Origin: Geosiphon pyriformis
Lineage: Eukaryota; Glomeromycota; Glomeromycetes; Archaeosporales; Geosiphonaceae
Direction: 5' to 3'
DNA length: 64,000 bases
Assembly: GCA_016748015.1 (NCBI GenBank)
Contig: JAAOMT010000128.1
Coordinates: 2,062,372 to 2,126,371 of the forward strand
The notes under the pieces were generated by a model. It searched no databases. It saw only the letters and a program-made list of their open reading frames with translations, and was not told where the DNA came from. Position 1 is the stretch's first letter. Each line of letters opens with the position of its first letter. Made by a program: the position numbers and the translations under genes. Below, in pieces: positions 40,092 through 50,839 of the stretch.

Positions 40092-41331
40092 GGTAAGAGA
40101 GATTTCGAAACGTGGTGTCGATCGACACTAGGAACACTAATGTTCAAAAGATTCACTAAAATCAAATGACCATTGCTCTGATCATGAATTCCATTGGTTT
40201 ATTTAGAAACTTTATGATGTTTATATGTAATTAATAAACAGTTGCGAGTAATACAGAAAACTATGATTATTATTATTATTATTATTATTATTATTTTTAA
40301 TTATTGTTATCTACCAAAAATTTTCTCAGATGCCGCAAGTAATAAGAGTAGCAATCCGAAAAATCCAGTTTTAACCAAAATATGCTAACCAATTCAGGGA
40401 ATAATAAACCATTTAACTTAGTTTGTGATGGAAATAAGATGATTAGAATTATCATTTGGAAAGAGCCATAATTTTATCCGTGATGTCCAAACACACTTGA
40501 CAAAACAATCTGACAAAAGATGAATGTGCTTTAGTGAACGAAGCCATTTATTGTATGCATCCCTAGCAAATTACTAATTTTGCAAGGTAAATAGGTATCT
40601 TTTAAAGATTAAAGAAGTAATAAACAAGTTTAATAAAAGAGAAGAATTTTTACTCTTTCTCTTTGGGTTTTACTGTTTGAATAAAAGCACTTTGCTTTTG
40701 CTGGAATTTAGTTTTTTATTTTAAGATTTTTTAATTTGTTTTTCTTTTGGGGTAAACTCGGTAAATGTTTTTCTGGTAAAGATTTAGCAGTTAAATATAA
40801 TTCACACTGCTTTTTTAATTGCTCGAGTAATATCACTATTCAAAGCTTCTTGGATATTAGCTAAATAGATTTATTTTTCTTGCTCACAATTTTTAATGTA
40901 TCCTTTGGATTGGAGAATATTTTCTAAACGCATATTCTTTTAATTTTCATTTCTCAAAGGCTTCATTTAAATATTTTTTAATATATAATTTCATACTACA
41001 AATTTATTTTTTAACAAGTATGTATATATAAATGAAACCCAAAAAATTATTGTTAAACTAACCAATATGATAAAAAAACAACACTCACATGCTCTCAGAC
41101 TTGGGCAGAATCTAATAATCGTTTGGCATGTTTACATGCTTGGATGTTCATTTGCAAGGTGAAAATGTAACAGATTTGTTTACAAAAAAGTAAGCCAGAC
41201 ATCAGATTATTTAATTCCAAAAATTTTAAAAAAACATAGCCAATTGACTATTTCACCATAAATTTAAAAGAAAAAACATATTTATTGTCATAAAAAAACT
41301 TGTAATTGTGTGTTATTCCATTTTTATTCTT
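40092..41331. other. Intergenic
   Basis: No gene seen. An (ATT)n array lies at 40,264-40,295. The rest is AT-rich with no motif-bearing ORF. Confidence 0.5.
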
Positions 41332-41451
41332 CTAGTTTCCTTTTTCTTTTTTCTTTTTTCTAGTTTTTCCAAAAAAGACTTTTGAAGGCTTTTTCTTCTT
41401 GGTAAATTTTTGAAGTAATTCTTTCTTATCTAAATATTTTCTAGGTTCCAT
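41332..41451 (-). CDS. Small basic ORF, 'MEP' family copy A
   Basis: ATG at 41,451 sits in a strong CACCATGG context, and a TAG at 41,332 ends a 39-residue, Lys-rich peptide starting MEPRKYLDKKELLQKF. The bases before the ATG (CTAATTTACATCAAATTCACC) closely match the leaders of copies B and C inside the inverted repeats. It also shares a FTKKKK-type stretch with one frame of copy C. It faces copy B head to head about 170 bp away. Function is unknown; a nuclear or nucleic-acid-binding role would fit the charge but is guesswork. It may be a transposon-end fragment. Confidence 0.4.
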   Translation of the reverse strand: MEPRKYLDKKELLQKFTKKKKPSKVFFGKTRKKKKEKGN

Positions 41452-41621
41452 GGTGAATTTGATGTAAATTAGTTAATTTTATATGCAGAGAATATTAGAT
41501 AACTTAAAGTATAGACCAATAAAAATTAAACAATAAGTTAAGCAGTTTATATGATTTCTAGATATCATGATCACGTTTAACACTTTTTAGCCCCTGAAAT
41601 TAGTTCGTGGCGTCAATATTC

Positions 41622-42040
41622 GCTTTATATGGGGCAGACCGCAACAAAACCAGACAAAGTGAACATTCTATTATGTGACATAAATGAGAGGCTGATGTGG
41701 CTGAAGTTAACTAATTTGACTAATAACATTTTGATTTTCACAACAATAACTTGTACACAAATTTATGTAGCAAACTTCCATTACTATCTAAAATTATACG
41801 GGATTAATATAGAATTATCTCTATATAAAAAATATAAATATGAAACTAATTTATATCAAATCCACCATGGAACCAAAAAATTACGCCACTATTCGAAGCA
41901 TTTTAAAGAAAGCTCAAGGAGAAAAAATTACTCCATATGTTTTTAAAATAAATCACACCAAATTCTCGAGGAATATCTAAATAATAATAAAGAAAAAAAT
42001 TACTATAAAATCTATCAAGAGAAAGGGTTTTTAAAAGAGT
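41622..42040 (+). repeat. Left terminal inverted repeat of a 5.7-kb element
   Basis: Starts TATATGGGGCAGAC, then GCAACAAAACCAGACAAAG, and matches the reverse complement of about 46,980-47,361 with few differences, mostly transitions and small indels; a segment near 41,795 is absent from the right copy. It includes the leader and start of the copy B ORF. Sequence outside the repeat (up to 41,621) does not match the sequence outside the right copy beyond a few bases. No convincing target duplication is visible. Confidence 0.75.
41867..41980 (+). CDS. Small ORF, 'MEP' family copy B (truncated)
   Basis: ATG at 41,867 in CCACCATGG context; 37 residues beginning MEPKNYATIRSILKKAQGEK, with a stop at 41,978. 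Compared with copy C the frame breaks after about 20-33 residues: another frame continues with EEYLNNNKEKNYYKIYQEK-like sequence to about 42,040. So the intact parent protein was longer and this copy is frameshifted. It lies wholly inside the left inverted repeat. Confidence 0.45.
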   Translation: MEPKNYATIRSILKKAQGEKITPYVFKINHTKFSRNI

Positions 42041-42232
42041 AATAGACATTTCCAATCAAGAACCAAGAAAGAAAAGAAACTTTGCAGAATAAACTGAATA
42101 AATTTTAACAAACAAATTACTTTTTCTTTTTAATCTTTTTGCAAATTCAAACAAACAATGCTAGTGCTATTAATATCAAACTTATGCTTGACTATTGTCA
42201 TTTTCTTTTTGATTTGTATTTTTGGTATTTTT

Positions 42233-43049
42233 CTATTTCTCTGCTGCTTTAACAAAGTCTTCATCTTTTAAATCACTGATGTTAGTGGTAACATGATAAA
42301 TATTATCAGCTTGCAAATGTCGAGAACATTTATAATCGAGCATGGCATAATATTTACCTTCTCCGAGATGTTTTCTAGTTGAATCAATTATATAAACATG
42401 ATCATCAACATACAAATCAAAATCAGGATGATTATCCCTAATTCATTCTCAACGATGAGGTTTATTTTCGTTGCCGATTCTTTCAACAAAGATTATGCCT
42501 AGCTTTGCTTGGGGAAAATTAGCCCAAGCATTAGAAAACCTTTTTCTTTTCGACTTAACTACAAAAGACTCCTCGCCTCCTTTGCCTTTGCTCAAAGTAG
42601 AACTGACCACTACTAATTCACTAATTAAGTCTTCTTTTAAGGACTTGAAGATTTCTTCAGTTATGGAAAGAAAAGGCGCAAAATCTTGCACATTAGTAGA
42701 GAGATATTTAGGATTATTCTTGTCAGGATCTTTGCTTCGCTCTTTTTTTAATCTGTGAAACTCTTCGATTGCTTTCTTTTCATTTTGATCGTCGCTATCC
42801 TAATGCATAAACTTGTATCCCTCATGAGAGGAGCTGCTTAAATTCGCTCGTTCTCAAAATCTTTTAAAAAATTCTTTAAACGAGTCTTTGACTCCAATAC
42901 TTTCTTGTAAATATTTATAGATAGAGGTTTGCTCTATAACTTAATATACATTCATCTCAATCACAAATGACTTTGATCGGACGATTTTTTTGTTGGCTGA
43001 TTTGCTTAATTAAGCAGTGGAGGCAGTTAATGTAATTTTGGTTAGACAT
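42233..43049 (-). pseudogene. Second transposon ORF, decayed
   Basis: Read on the minus strand from an ATG at 43,049 (MSNQNYINCLHCLIKQISQQ), broken by stops and at least one frameshift near 42,940. It then stays in one frame through FHRLKKERSKDPDKNN, QDFAPFLSITEEIFKSL, KSKRKRFSNAWANFPQAK, DNHPDFDLYVDDHVYI, HLGEGKYYAMLDYKCSRH to a stop at 42,233. In-frame stops at about 42,880 (TGA), 42,800 (TAG), 42,448 and 42,442 (TGA) can all be explained as TGG, CGA or CAG changed by one C/T or G/A transition. The ATG is only 10 bp after the transposase stop. No domain is recognised; the CxxC near the start is notable. Confidence 0.65.
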
Positions 43050-43059
43050 TATTTAATTT

Positions 43060-44775
43060 TTAACATCCATTCAATGGTTTTGGCCAAGTGACATCTTTAA
43101 ACGCATCTTTGACAAAAGGCCGAATATAATTATAAAGGTATTCTTGCCTTTCGTACTTCATAGGAGGAGGCACAAGCACGGAAAATGACAAGGCCTTGAT
43201 TTTTTCTATACTCTTCAAAGCTTCGGATTTGCCAATTTTTAAAATTCTGAATTCCTGGAAAGGACCATTAGCGAATTCTTGGAATTTGACCACACCAGGG
43301 TTGGCCCTGGTAAACAAAAAATGCTGAAACTTTTGTAGACCGGGTAGTTTTTTAAAATAAGCTTCCAGACCACTTATGATGTCAAAATATTGAAAGCCTT
43401 TTCCAGCTTCGTAACGTTGAGTTTTATTTAACCCAGCAACGCTTGATCTTTTTATTACATCTACAACATGGTCTATACAATCTATGCTTGTTTTTTCGAT
43501 ACAGTTTTTTAATCATTCCAAAACTAACCATCACACTTAAATTTAGTATGTCCAGGTACCATGAAATTTAATTCGATACTTTCATAATAACCGCAAATTA
43601 TTAAATATAGGTAAAATCAAATAGTGGCATTATTTTTATTCTGTCCCCCTGCATTATCGCAAGTGATCTTCAAATACTTTTCACCTTTATTCAATTTCTT
43701 TATTCCATCGAATACCATGCTCAGCGTACCATTAGGATCTTTGCCAATTATTTCATCTTCATCGAGAACATGATTAATCTGTTCGCGTACTGCTTCATCT
43801 TGAATACCAAATAAATGTACTTTACGCGGACTGAGATAATAAATTTTACTTACCTGTTGATCGGAATGGGGCACGTGAACGTTTTGTGCCCAATCGTAAC
43901 TGTAATGAGTAGTAGCATCAACGCTACAATAATCAGCTTTACCTCTCGTCGTAAAATGCTCATTTACTAATTTTTCTTTGCTCTTCTGCTAATTTTGTAT
44001 TTTTGTTGTAATAATTTCTCTCTAACTTAGCTTTAACTAGATGTTCTTTGAATTTTTTCAATAAATCTTTCGCTTCTTCTTCCTTGCGAGCATTATACTG
44101 CAAGCCGTTCCGAAAATGTTGGCACGTGTCACATAAATCCGTTCTTGGACTCATGATTTGAATATAAGGCGTTAATTGGTGCCATAACTTGCGGAACGCA
44201 TCATACTTTAACAATTTCAATGTGTTATCATTTTCAAGACCTGCAATAAAATCACGATAGACCGATTTATAACTCGTTTCGGCTTGCAATAGTGTAAGTG
44301 ATTGAGTAATGCGATTGACATTTCTACCAGGACTTGGTAATCCATGAATTTCAGCGTAATTCTCGAGAAAATTCTTTACGGTGGTAGCAACGGTTATATC
44401 TATGGTTATTTTGATTTTCCATCGCGGCACTCTTTTTACATTACCATGAACACGCGGTATTATGCCATTCGTTGCTAGATGGTTTCTGACATTTTCGAAA
44501 TGAGTGCGACCAATTCCTAACATATTGAGATACATTTGCTGACAAAGAGGCGTATTGCGATCTCAATAGTAAAACGTTCGCTTATTAGTACGTGTTTTCT
44601 TTCTAAGACGTCGGCTGGCGGTTATTTCTCCATCATTCAGTGCTTTCAGTTGGGCCATTAAAAATATATCTTGTTCGGATCTAGAGAGAGCTTGAAACGC
44701 CTCACGCAATTCAGCAAACTTTTCTTTCGGAATTATTTTTGAGCAACCACAATTGCAACCTATCTCCAAGAAACG
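43060..44775 (-). pseudogene. Transposase-like protein (RNase H-fold, DNAGGQNKN motif), decayed
   Basis: Minus strand, N-terminus lost in the N gap. Order: CNCGCSKIIPKEKFAELREAF, FLMAQLKALNDGE, LGIGRTHFENVRNHL, GIIPRVHGN, HGLPSPGRNVNRIT, SYKSVYRDFIAGL, LCDTCQHFRNGLQ (CxxC), then YDWAQNVHVPHSDQQ, GTLSMVFDGIKKLN, ITCDNAGGQNKNN, MVPGHTKFKCDG and FTRANPGVVKFQEF to TAA at 43,060. This is the arrangement of a large eukaryotic transposase-like family annotated, as I recall, as DUF7869. Lesions: TGA at 44,563 (YYW to stop), frameshift near 43,975, TGA at 43,617, and several stops and shifts between 43,500 and 43,320. The two TGA stops sit where Trp is expected, so both fit TGG to TGA. It lies between the inverted repeats and is presumably the element's own transposase. 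Confidence 0.7.
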
Positions 44776-45011
44776 NNNNNNNNNNNNNNNNNNNNNNNNN
44801 NNNNNNNNNNNNNNNNNNNNNNNNNNNNNNNNNNNNNNNNNNNNNNNNNNNNNNNNNNNNNNNNNNNNNNNNNNNNNNNNNNNNNNNNNNNNNNNNNNNN
44901 NNNNNNNNNNNNNNNNNNNNNNNNNNNNNNNNNNNNNNNNNNNNNNNNNNNNNNNNNNNNNNNNNNNNNNNNNNNNNNNNNNNNNNNNNNNNNNNNNNNN
45001 NNNNNNNNNNN
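44776..45011. other. Assembly gap (236 N)
   Basis: A run of N between the kinase C-lobe and the transposase N-terminus. It is too short to hold the missing kinase C-lobe (about 100 residues or more after DFG) plus the missing transposase start, so its size is probably not the real distance. A reading frame drawn across it falsely fuses the two genes. Confidence 0.95.
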
Positions 45012-46527
45012 TTGCTATTCCAAAATCTATCAAATAGATGTCTCCACTGTCATCAACTAAAATATTTTCCTCTCGAATGTCATTTTGGAGAATGCCATGC
45101 TTGTGGATAGCTTCTAATGCCTTAAGAGCTCTTGAACTTTGCTGTTTCGTTATTTTGTGCTTATCCAATGGGGTACCAACAATGGTCAATCCAATAATGA
45201 AGCACATCCCACCTCCATAATATCCATGACAAACCAATTTCGGAATATATTGTCCCTGGATATCAGCAAGACTTTCATAGATCTCTACTTCTTTTTGCAT
45301 TTCTTCCAGAAGATATGGTGGTGCTTTTGCCAAGTCGACAGTCTTTAAAGCAATTGTTTCACCGCGAAATTCGCATAAGAGCGTTTTACCACTTCGGCCT
45401 TGACCTAGTATTTTCATGAACTTAAAGTCTGTAAAAGCAAAATTATGTAGCTTGTCCGAAGCGTTGGGTGATTGTTGATATGTGGATGTGCTGGTAGTCA
45501 ATTGTTGATTTGCTGATTGGGTAGAAGATAGATTAAGGGATTCAGGATTATCCTTTGCTTGTCGAGCCAAATAAGCGTACGCCTTAAGCACTGGCGGAGA
45601 TTTTGATTGTAGTGGAAGAGTTTCTGAGATCCAGAGTATTGTGTGCTCTCGGCGTAGAAACCAGTGATTATCGTAGGTGGTTGCAATACCATATTTACGC
45701 TCATTTGCTCCCATATAATTGTAGATTTGTTGGACCACCATTCTTGCCTTGTCATTATCCTGATAAAACTCGGGAAGCGTCCTTCCACCAATATCTTCTA
45801 ACACATGCTTTCTTTTAACTTCGATCACTAAGATTAATAATTCTCCAAGATGACAATTGAAGTCTGGTATACCAGGAGCATGGGTTTGAAGCCTTGAGAA
45901 ATTATAACCTTCTGATGACATAAGACTATTTAACACTAAACAAATGTTGGAATTCAAGGCATCACGAACATCTTCTTCATTAATCATCACTCTATTTTCG
46001 CTAAATTGCGGTCTCTTGAATCTCGGTTGTTGATCGAAGCGGAATTGGTTCACTTCCTCGAGAAAGTTATCCCAAAGCAGTACACTTGTCGGTGGGTCAC
46101 CATTGATTTTCGTAGTGGTCTTCGATGTAACACATTTTGCAGAATATGTTACGGGTGGTATAAATGACAGCGCTTCTTCCAAGCTGATTTTAACTAGAAA
46201 AGTAACTCCAGTTAGTGATAAATCCACAGTATAGAAAACCACATTACTATGTCTATTCTACCCTATGTACACACTACTCTATGTCCCCAACGCCCGGGTC
46301 ACAAAGTCGTTACCTGTCGAATTGAATTCAAGTAGGAGCATTTGCGTTTCCCACATGTCGCGTCTCGCCGTCAGCGAGTCCTCCTGCCTCTCCAACCTCT
46401 CCAACTCTTTCCTCTCCATGACACTAAGCTCGGTCTTGACGCTCAGCGCCTCCAACCTCTCCAGTTTTGCGTTCACGTCTTCATACTCCTTCTTGGCGTC
46501 CTGGTATGCCTGTTGAATGATACTCAT
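45012..46527 (-). CDS. Crinkler-like PD-(D/E)XK plus protein kinase, 3' end lost in gap
   Basis: Exon 1 is 46,527-46,314 and exon 2 runs from 46,193 into the N gap at 45,011; the 120-bp GT-AG intron joins phase 1 exactly. About 465 residues are visible. Residues 1-70 are a charged coiled coil (LERLEALSVKTELSVMERKE). Next comes a restriction-like domain with GIPDF (near 183) and LVIEVKRKH (near 198), the D...E-x-K pattern. A Ser/Thr/Gln linker follows, then a kinase: glycine loop GQGRSGKTLLCEF, IALK lysine, HGILQNDIREENIL (catalytic D and N in place of the usual HRD), and LIDFG. Aravind and colleagues described such REase-kinase fusions among Crinkler-type proteins. The role may be host- or genome-conflict-related, which is inference. 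The visible part has no stop or frameshift, unlike the transposase beside it. Confidence 0.75.
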
Positions 46528-46948
46528 GTTGAATGGTTGTAAAGTTTGTTTTGACGAACTGCGCGATGTGGTGTCAAATATATTAACGCTGATCAGTGGC
46601 TTAATCAATGACGTATATATTAATAATGGGAATGTGACCAATGATAATCAATGCGCAGAAATCGCATTAACATTATGAGATAAACGAGTAGTTTACTATA
46701 AAATCAGGACCAATTCACTCAGTTGATTTGCCGATTAAACGTAATGATTTATTCTGGTGTCTCCTATTTATTCCTTTAATATTTACCCATTATTTCTAAT
46801 ACGATACATTGAATTGTGTCGGATTTGTAGTACTTGTGGCACAGCGAACCAAAATTATTGCTATTCTTACTCGAGTACATAAAGAATTGTGGAAATTTGT
46901 CCCAATCGTCGATAATTATTAACAATAATAGAGAAACAAATGTTTGGT

Positions 46949-47153
46949 TTATGTTTCTAATTTTCGCTTCTTTCTTGGTTCATCATAAGTTGGGGTTAAG
47001 GTTCGTTTATTAGTTATGATTTTCCTTTCTTCTTGGTAAATTTCATAAGTAATTTTTTCTTGATCGAGATATTCCTGGAGAGTTTGGAGGAATTTTTTCT
47101 CCTTGAGCTTTCTTTAAAATGCTTCGAATAGTGGTGTAATTTTTTGGTTCCAT
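46949..47153 (-). CDS. Small ORF, 'MEP' family copy C (one frameshift)
   Basis: ATG at 47,153 in CCACCATGG context, starting MEPKNYTTIRSILKKAQGEK. The initial frame stops at about 47,040. One base out of frame the sequence continues QEYLDQEKITYEIYQEERK and ends DEPRKKRKLET with a stop at 46,949. The PRKKRK cluster looks like a nuclear localisation signal. The product would be about 68 residues without the frameshift. The same leader and start occur in copies A and B. It occupies the right inverted repeat and the adjacent inner sequence. Confidence 0.45.
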
Positions 47154-47361
47154 GGTGGATTTGATATAAATTAGTTTCATATTTATATTTTTTATATAGA
47201 TAGTGATAGAAGTTTGCTACATAAATTTGTGTATAAATTATTGTTGTGATAATCAAAATGCTATTAGTCAAATTAGTTAACTTCAGCCACATCAGCCTCT
47301 CATTTATGTCACATAATAGAATGTTCACTTTGTCTGGTTTTTGTTGCAGTCTGCCCCATAT
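46980..47361 (-). repeat. Right terminal inverted repeat of the 5.7-kb element
   Basis: Outer end CTGCCCCATATA at about 47,350-47,361. Its reverse complement matches 41,622-42,040. Outer flanks of both ends have a GCG(C)T(C)TT-like tail before TATATGG, so the homology may extend some 10 bp further out. Confidence 0.75.
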
Positions 47362-48105
47362 AAGAGCGCAACTCCATGCATCACCACCACTTATCAAGTG
47401 ATATGAATAATAGAATTTTATTTTTAGCTTGTCTAAACCCGAATGTGAGTTATAATTTGGTAATCTCTTTAATATAAGCTAAAAATAAATTTAATTTCGG
47501 GTTTTTATTCTAATTAGTATTATTTTCCCTTGTATAATTTAATTGTGCAGACAATTTTTTAGGATTAACATCAATTAGAAAACATTATAAATTAGCAGAT
47601 TTTTAATAATAGACCAATAACCAAAGAATAGACCAAATATGCAAAACTTTTCTATAATACCTTTTTAGAGTCTAAAAGAAGTGAGATAATTTGTAATTAT
47701 TCATTGAATAGCTGACTAAAAAAAATGATAAATTTTATTTGAAGAAATTCTTTTTTTTTTCTTTTCTTTTTTTAAATATAGAAAATCAGCTTTTTTAAAA
47801 ACTTTTTTTGGGATTGATGAAAGATACAAATTTTAAATTCGAATGAAAAAACATTTTTTTTTTCTTTTTTCTTTTTTTAATTTATCCAAGTAAAGTGAAC
47901 AAGCCAGAAATTGAAATAAACCAAAATGAAAACTTGTATAGATTTTTTATTATCTGCATGAAATCAAAAAAATATATATATAAATACATATGACATTGTG
48001 TGTAATGATTCTATCTTTACACAAATCTTTAGTTAAAGAATGGAGCGCCGCTTTTATAACTTTTCATGGTTTTGCTTAATGCAGAGTTCCCTTAACCTAA
48101 ACATC

Positions 48106-48136
<31 letters not shown>

Positions 48137-48654
48137 ACTAAAAAATTGTGAACATAAAAAGTTCAAATTTAACAACTATTCAATCGTTTGATTAAATGCA
48201 TATGATACCCGTAAATCCGTCTGCCATAATACATGTGCATGGAAATGTGCATTTCATCAAGTACATGTACTTAACTTTGATGCATAGTGAATAAATCATG
48301 ACACCACATGGAGGCTAGTTTTTCCAGAAACCCGTATACTGTCTCCGAGTCAATACCATGTCAGGGTTTTCTAGGCTCTAATTAGAACCTCCTTTTGGTT
48401 TTTATGATTGCTTTTGATCTTTTAAAAATAAGGGAGATGAATTTTTAATTAAAATGCAGATGAAATCTGAAAAAGTTAAGAGAACGTGTTTTAAAAAATC
48501 ATGAGGTTGAGATTATTATTTTTTTTTTAATGATTTTCAGCTATTTTAGCTCTTCATTTCAATTTTATTTTTCCTATTAAATGTTATGAATATCGTAAAC
48601 ATGAGTTTTAAAAATTTTTCGTTATTTTAACAGAGATCGATAAACAGGTCTTAA

Positions 48655-48695
48655 TTATTTAATTAATTAGTTAATTAGTTTAGTTAATTAGTTAA

Positions 48696-48794
<99 letters not shown>

Positions 48795-48880
48795 TTTAAT
48801 CATTTAATTATTTAATCATTTAATTAATTAGTTAATTAGTTAGTTAGTTATTTAATTAATTAGTTAATTAGTTAGTTAAC
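48655..48880. repeat. (TTAG)n / (AATT-TTAG) array
   Basis: About 225 bp, with a pure GTTA core (about 48,700-48,795) flanked by mixed TTAA and TTAG units. It is not a telomere repeat, as it lacks the GGG of TTAGGG. Confidence 0.9.
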
Positions 48881-49171
48881 AGGACAAAGTTCACTTTGTA
48901 TTATATTAAAAGAATTCTATAATTTTTATAATAATAAGTTCCAAAATTATTAAAATAATAAAATTCAAAAATTAATTAAAACAAATTTTGAAAGAATAAA
49001 AAAAATTTTAAAACTTAATTTCAAGTTGAAAGAAGTTGAAATTAATAATGTTTTAATTATTAAAATAATTTCCCTTTGTATTCTATAAAGGATCGAAAAT
49101 TTTTTAAAATTAAATTATTTTTAGTTTTTATTAATATATGATTCGAGGTTATTTTTTCCAATCAAGAAAAG

Positions 49172-49223
49172 AGAGGGGGAGGGAGGGAGGGAGGGAGGGT
49201 GAAAGGGAGGGGGTGAAAGGGAG
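49172..49223 (+). repeat. (GGGA)n, G-quadruplex-capable run
   Basis: Several GGG/GGGGG tracts separated by one to five bases on the plus strand, the densest G run in the window. Confidence 0.7.
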
Positions 49224-49510
49224 ATAAGAGAGGATTCGAAAATTTAATAAATAAAAATAAAGGAAAATAAAGGAAATAATTTTTTAATATCCCGTTACTG
49301 ATGTGTAGTAATTTTCATTTTTAGACTACTTTTAAATATAGTAACATTTTGTAGATTACCAAGATAGAAAATGAAAATTTTCTTGTGTTACATAGAGAAT
49401 CCCATTTATATATACATTTTACTTTGTATTTTTAAAAAAAAATTCTTACCAAAATAGTCAAAGAATAATTTAGTAAAATTGGGTTTGAAATGAAAAATTT
49501 TCAAGATTGA

Positions 49511-49551
<41 letters not shown>

Positions 49552-50157
49552 AACCTTTTTTTTGAAAAGTAAATTAAAAATTAAAAATTGGAATTGGAAT
49601 CAAAGATTAAATTTTCTCGCACTAAAATTTTTTTCTTGTTACCATGAAAGGAAAGATGGCTGAAAAGATGATTTTTTCATGAATGATTAAAAAAGTAAAA
49701 GTTATTTATATAAAGAAATCTATTTAGGTTTTCAAAAAGAGGTAAACAAAAAAAAGTTTTAAATTCGATCTAGAAAATCATCAAGTTTTTTTTTTTAAGT
49801 AGCTGAATCACATTTATTGGATTTAAGGTGAAAAAAAAACAAAAAAACAAAAAAACACACACACACACAAAATTTGGACAGATGACAAATGACAAATTAC
49901 GTTTTAGGTTATCAAGTAAAATCTTTTTTTTTACATATTTATTTTTTCTGTGAAATCATGGAATATTCTCCAAGAACTTTTACAGGATTTTAAAAGGTTC
50001 GTCGTCGTCGTCGTCGTCGTAAAGAAATTATTTAAAATAGAAAAATATGATTCATTTATCAAAAATTTGAAATTATGTAAAAAATTTATGTCAAATTTCA
50101 TTAAAAACATTTTTTTTGTATTAAAAAGAATTTATTTATAAAAACTCAAGACTTTTT

Positions 50158-50226
50158 TCATTCATTCATTCGTTCATTCATTCATTCATTCATTCATTCA
50201 TTCATTCATTCATTCATTCATTCATT
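50158..50226. repeat. (ATTC)n array
   Basis: About 17 units with one CGTT variant near the left end. Confidence 0.95.
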
Positions 50227-50839
50227 CTAAATTCCATCATAATAAGACTATTAAACTTATACATAAATATTATTAATCCTTAAAAAACTTAAAAATAAAA
50301 ATCATGTAAAACATTTACAAACTTTTTTTTTCTCATTCGTCAGTTATTAAAAGTTTTTCATTTTGTGAACTTAAAAATTCTTTTACTCGTAAAACAAAAA
50401 GAAAAAAAGACCAATTATTGTAATATTTCTGAAAAGAATTTCTATGATGCAATATTCTTTTAGAGTTAATTCATGTGATCAATTTTAGAATTAACTCTAG
50501 CTTTTTATTTGAGGAATCAATCAATATTCCTTTTTTGAACGTCAAAAGAATTTATTTTTTTTTGATAATTTATTCGGCATCAAATGATAACACTTTCTTG
50601 TAAATTAAAAAATCTCCCGACGACCCCGAATCATTTTAAACAAAAAAAAATTATGTTCTCACCCCTCTATTTTATATTGAACAAAATTTCACACTCCTTT
50701 TATTCATCTATAATCTTTTATTTTTTGAAGGGAAGGAGAAGATTTTGATAGAAAAAGTAAGGTAGGATGATTATTCTAGAAAAAATTAGTTTTAAGAAAT
50801 AACTTATTTTTCGTAAAAAAAGGAGGAGGGGAGTGTGTA

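Larger units (their letters stand above)
47362..50839. other. Intergenic with many tandem arrays
   Basis: No gene is supported. It contains (AAAT)n at 48,101-48,136, the long TTAG array, a GGGA run, (AAT)n at 49,512-49,545, a short CA run near 49,855, (GTC)n at 50,000-50,018, and (ATTC)n. The motif TGTCTCCGAGTCAA occurs at about 48,340. Confidence 0.5.

Noticed and set aside
44739-45110. Plus-strand ORFs that cross the N gap
   Set aside because: They consist mainly of unknown residues and are antisense to the kinase and transposase.
45498-45818. ORFs of 97 and 71 codons overlapping the kinase gene
   Set aside because: Out-of-frame shadows of a well supported coding exon.
48655-48880. Telomere-like TTAG repeat
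   Set aside because: The unit is TTAG without GGG and is internal, and similar arrays occur elsewhere in the window.
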